A DNA stretch of 5,003 nt from DATFPQ01 sp035264765 (GTDB taxonomy: Bacteria > Actinomycetota > Actinomycetes > Actinomycetales > Angustibacteraceae), in contig DATFPQ010000140.1 of the NCBI GenBank assembly GCA_035264765.1, positions 1 through 5,003 on the forward strand, read 5' to 3'. The translations under genes and the position numbers were made by a program. Shown one piece after another: positions 4,429 through 5,003 of the stretch (position 1 is its first letter; every line of letters begins with the position of its first letter). The notes under the pieces were generated by a model, which was not told the DNA's origin, ran no database searches, and was given only the letters and a program-made list of their open reading frames with translations.

Positions 4429-5003
4429 ATGGCCACCACCACCACGACGTCCGGCCACGGGCCCGGCGTCGTTCCCGAGGCGCACCGCCACCTCGGCCTC
4501 GCCCTCACGCTGATCAGCGCCGCGCAGCTCATGGTCGTGCTGGACGGCACGATCGTGAACATCGCGCTGCCGCACATCCAGACCGACCTGGACTTCACGC
4601 CGGCCAACCTGTCCTGGGTCGTGAACGCCTACACCCTGGCCTTCGGTGGCCTGCTGCTGCTCGGCGGTCGGGTCGGCGACCTGCTCGGACGCCGTAAGAT
4701 CTTCGTCCTCGGTGTGGCGCTGTTCGCCCTTGCGTCGCTGTTCGGCGGACTCGCGCAGACCGAGGGCCAGATGATCATCGCGCGGGTCGCGCAGGGCGTC
4801 GGTGCCGCGTTCGCCTCCCCCACCGCGCTGTCGCTCATCACCACGACCTTCCCGGCCGGCCCGGCCCGCAACCGTGCCTTCGCGGTCTACGCCGCGATGT
4901 CCGGGGCGGGCGCCGCCATCGGGCTGATCCTCGGTGGCGTCCTGACCGAGGCCTCCTGGCGCTGGACCTTCTTCATCAACGTGCCGATCGGCGTGCTGGT
5001 CGT
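4429..5003 (+). CDS. DHA2-family (EmrB/QacA type) MFS drug exporter, N-terminal part (runs off window)
   Basis: This inner-membrane drug:proton antiporter is represented by its first 191 codons, out of roughly 450-550 expected for a 14-helix DHA2 protein. After a short Thr-rich cytoplasmic tail (MATTTTTSG), helices are seen at about 22-47, 62-81, 90-109, 115-140 and 150-172, with a sixth beginning near 178. Family motifs appear in order: LDGTIVNIALP in helix 1 (residues 38-48), the loop 2-3 motif A GGRVGDLLGRRKIF (79-92), a motif B-like RVAQGVGAA in helix 4 (119-127), a motif C-like GAGAAIGLILGG in helix 5 (159-170), and SWRWTFFINVPIG (176-188), which is highly typical of EmrB/QacA proteins. 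Motif C has Leu where the classic GP proline sits. The substrate is unknown. It follows tetR by 32 nt and is probably repressed by it. The ATG at 4429 fits the hydrophobicity pattern and has GGAGA upstream. Confidence 0.92.
   Translation, partial: MATTTTTSGHGPGVVPEAHRHLGLALTLISAAQLMVVLDGTIVNIALPHIQTDLDFTPANLSWVVNAYTLAFGGLLLLGGRVGDLLGRRKIFVLGVALFALASLFGGLAQTEGQMIIARVAQGVGAAFASPTALSLITTTFPAGPARNRAFAVYAAMSGAGAAIGLILGGVLTEASWRWTFFINVPIGVLV

Noticed and set aside
3563..5003. tetR/MFS as a recently inserted mobile cassette
   Set aside because: Apart from the short direct repeat there is no transposase, integrase, terminal inverted repeat or shift in base composition. The repeat alone is not enough to call a mobile element.

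Overview
The window reads as chromosomal DNA of a high-GC actinobacterium. Coding regions are strongly G/C-biased at third codon positions, translation starts include GTG and TTG, and every recognisable protein resembles actinobacterial versions. The gene order and the AccD6-type carboxyltransferase point towards the Mycobacteriales/Pseudonocardiales side of the phylum. That placement is an inference from remembered family sequences, not a search.

Region 1 (1-3562) is the 3' part of a type II fatty acid synthase (FASII) operon, all on the + strand: fabH (its last 119 codons), acpP, fabF and accD6. FabH starts chains by condensing an acyl-CoA with malonyl-ACP, AcpP carries the growing acyl chain, FabF elongates it, and AccD6 is the carboxyltransferase subunit that makes malonyl-CoA for the pathway. 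fabF and accD6 share a 4-nt GTGA stop/start overlap. The fabH-acpP gap is 105 nt. The acpP-fabF gap is 156 nt and holds a very strong stem-loop (731-763) that may set the high acpP to fabF ratio.

Region 2 (3563-3757) is a 195-nt intergenic boundary. It holds a 17-bp hairpin just after accD6 (3582-3620, a likely terminator without a U-tract), a perfect 11+1+11 inverted repeat (3710-3732) that is the probable operator of the next gene, and a second copy of one operator half plus flank (3566-3582, 16 of 17 bases identical) right after the accD6 stop codon.

Region 3 (3758-5003) is a separate regulator/exporter pair: a TetR-family repressor, best started at a TTG behind GGAGG, and 32 nt later the first 191 codons of a DHA2-type (EmrB/QacA) MFS drug transporter that runs off the window. 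The layout suggests an autoregulated efflux module next to, but functionally separate from, the FASII operon.

I see no RNA genes, insertion sequences, CRISPR arrays or phage genes. Nothing here supports a wholly new system. The most interesting signals are the non-coding structures and the duplicated operator half.
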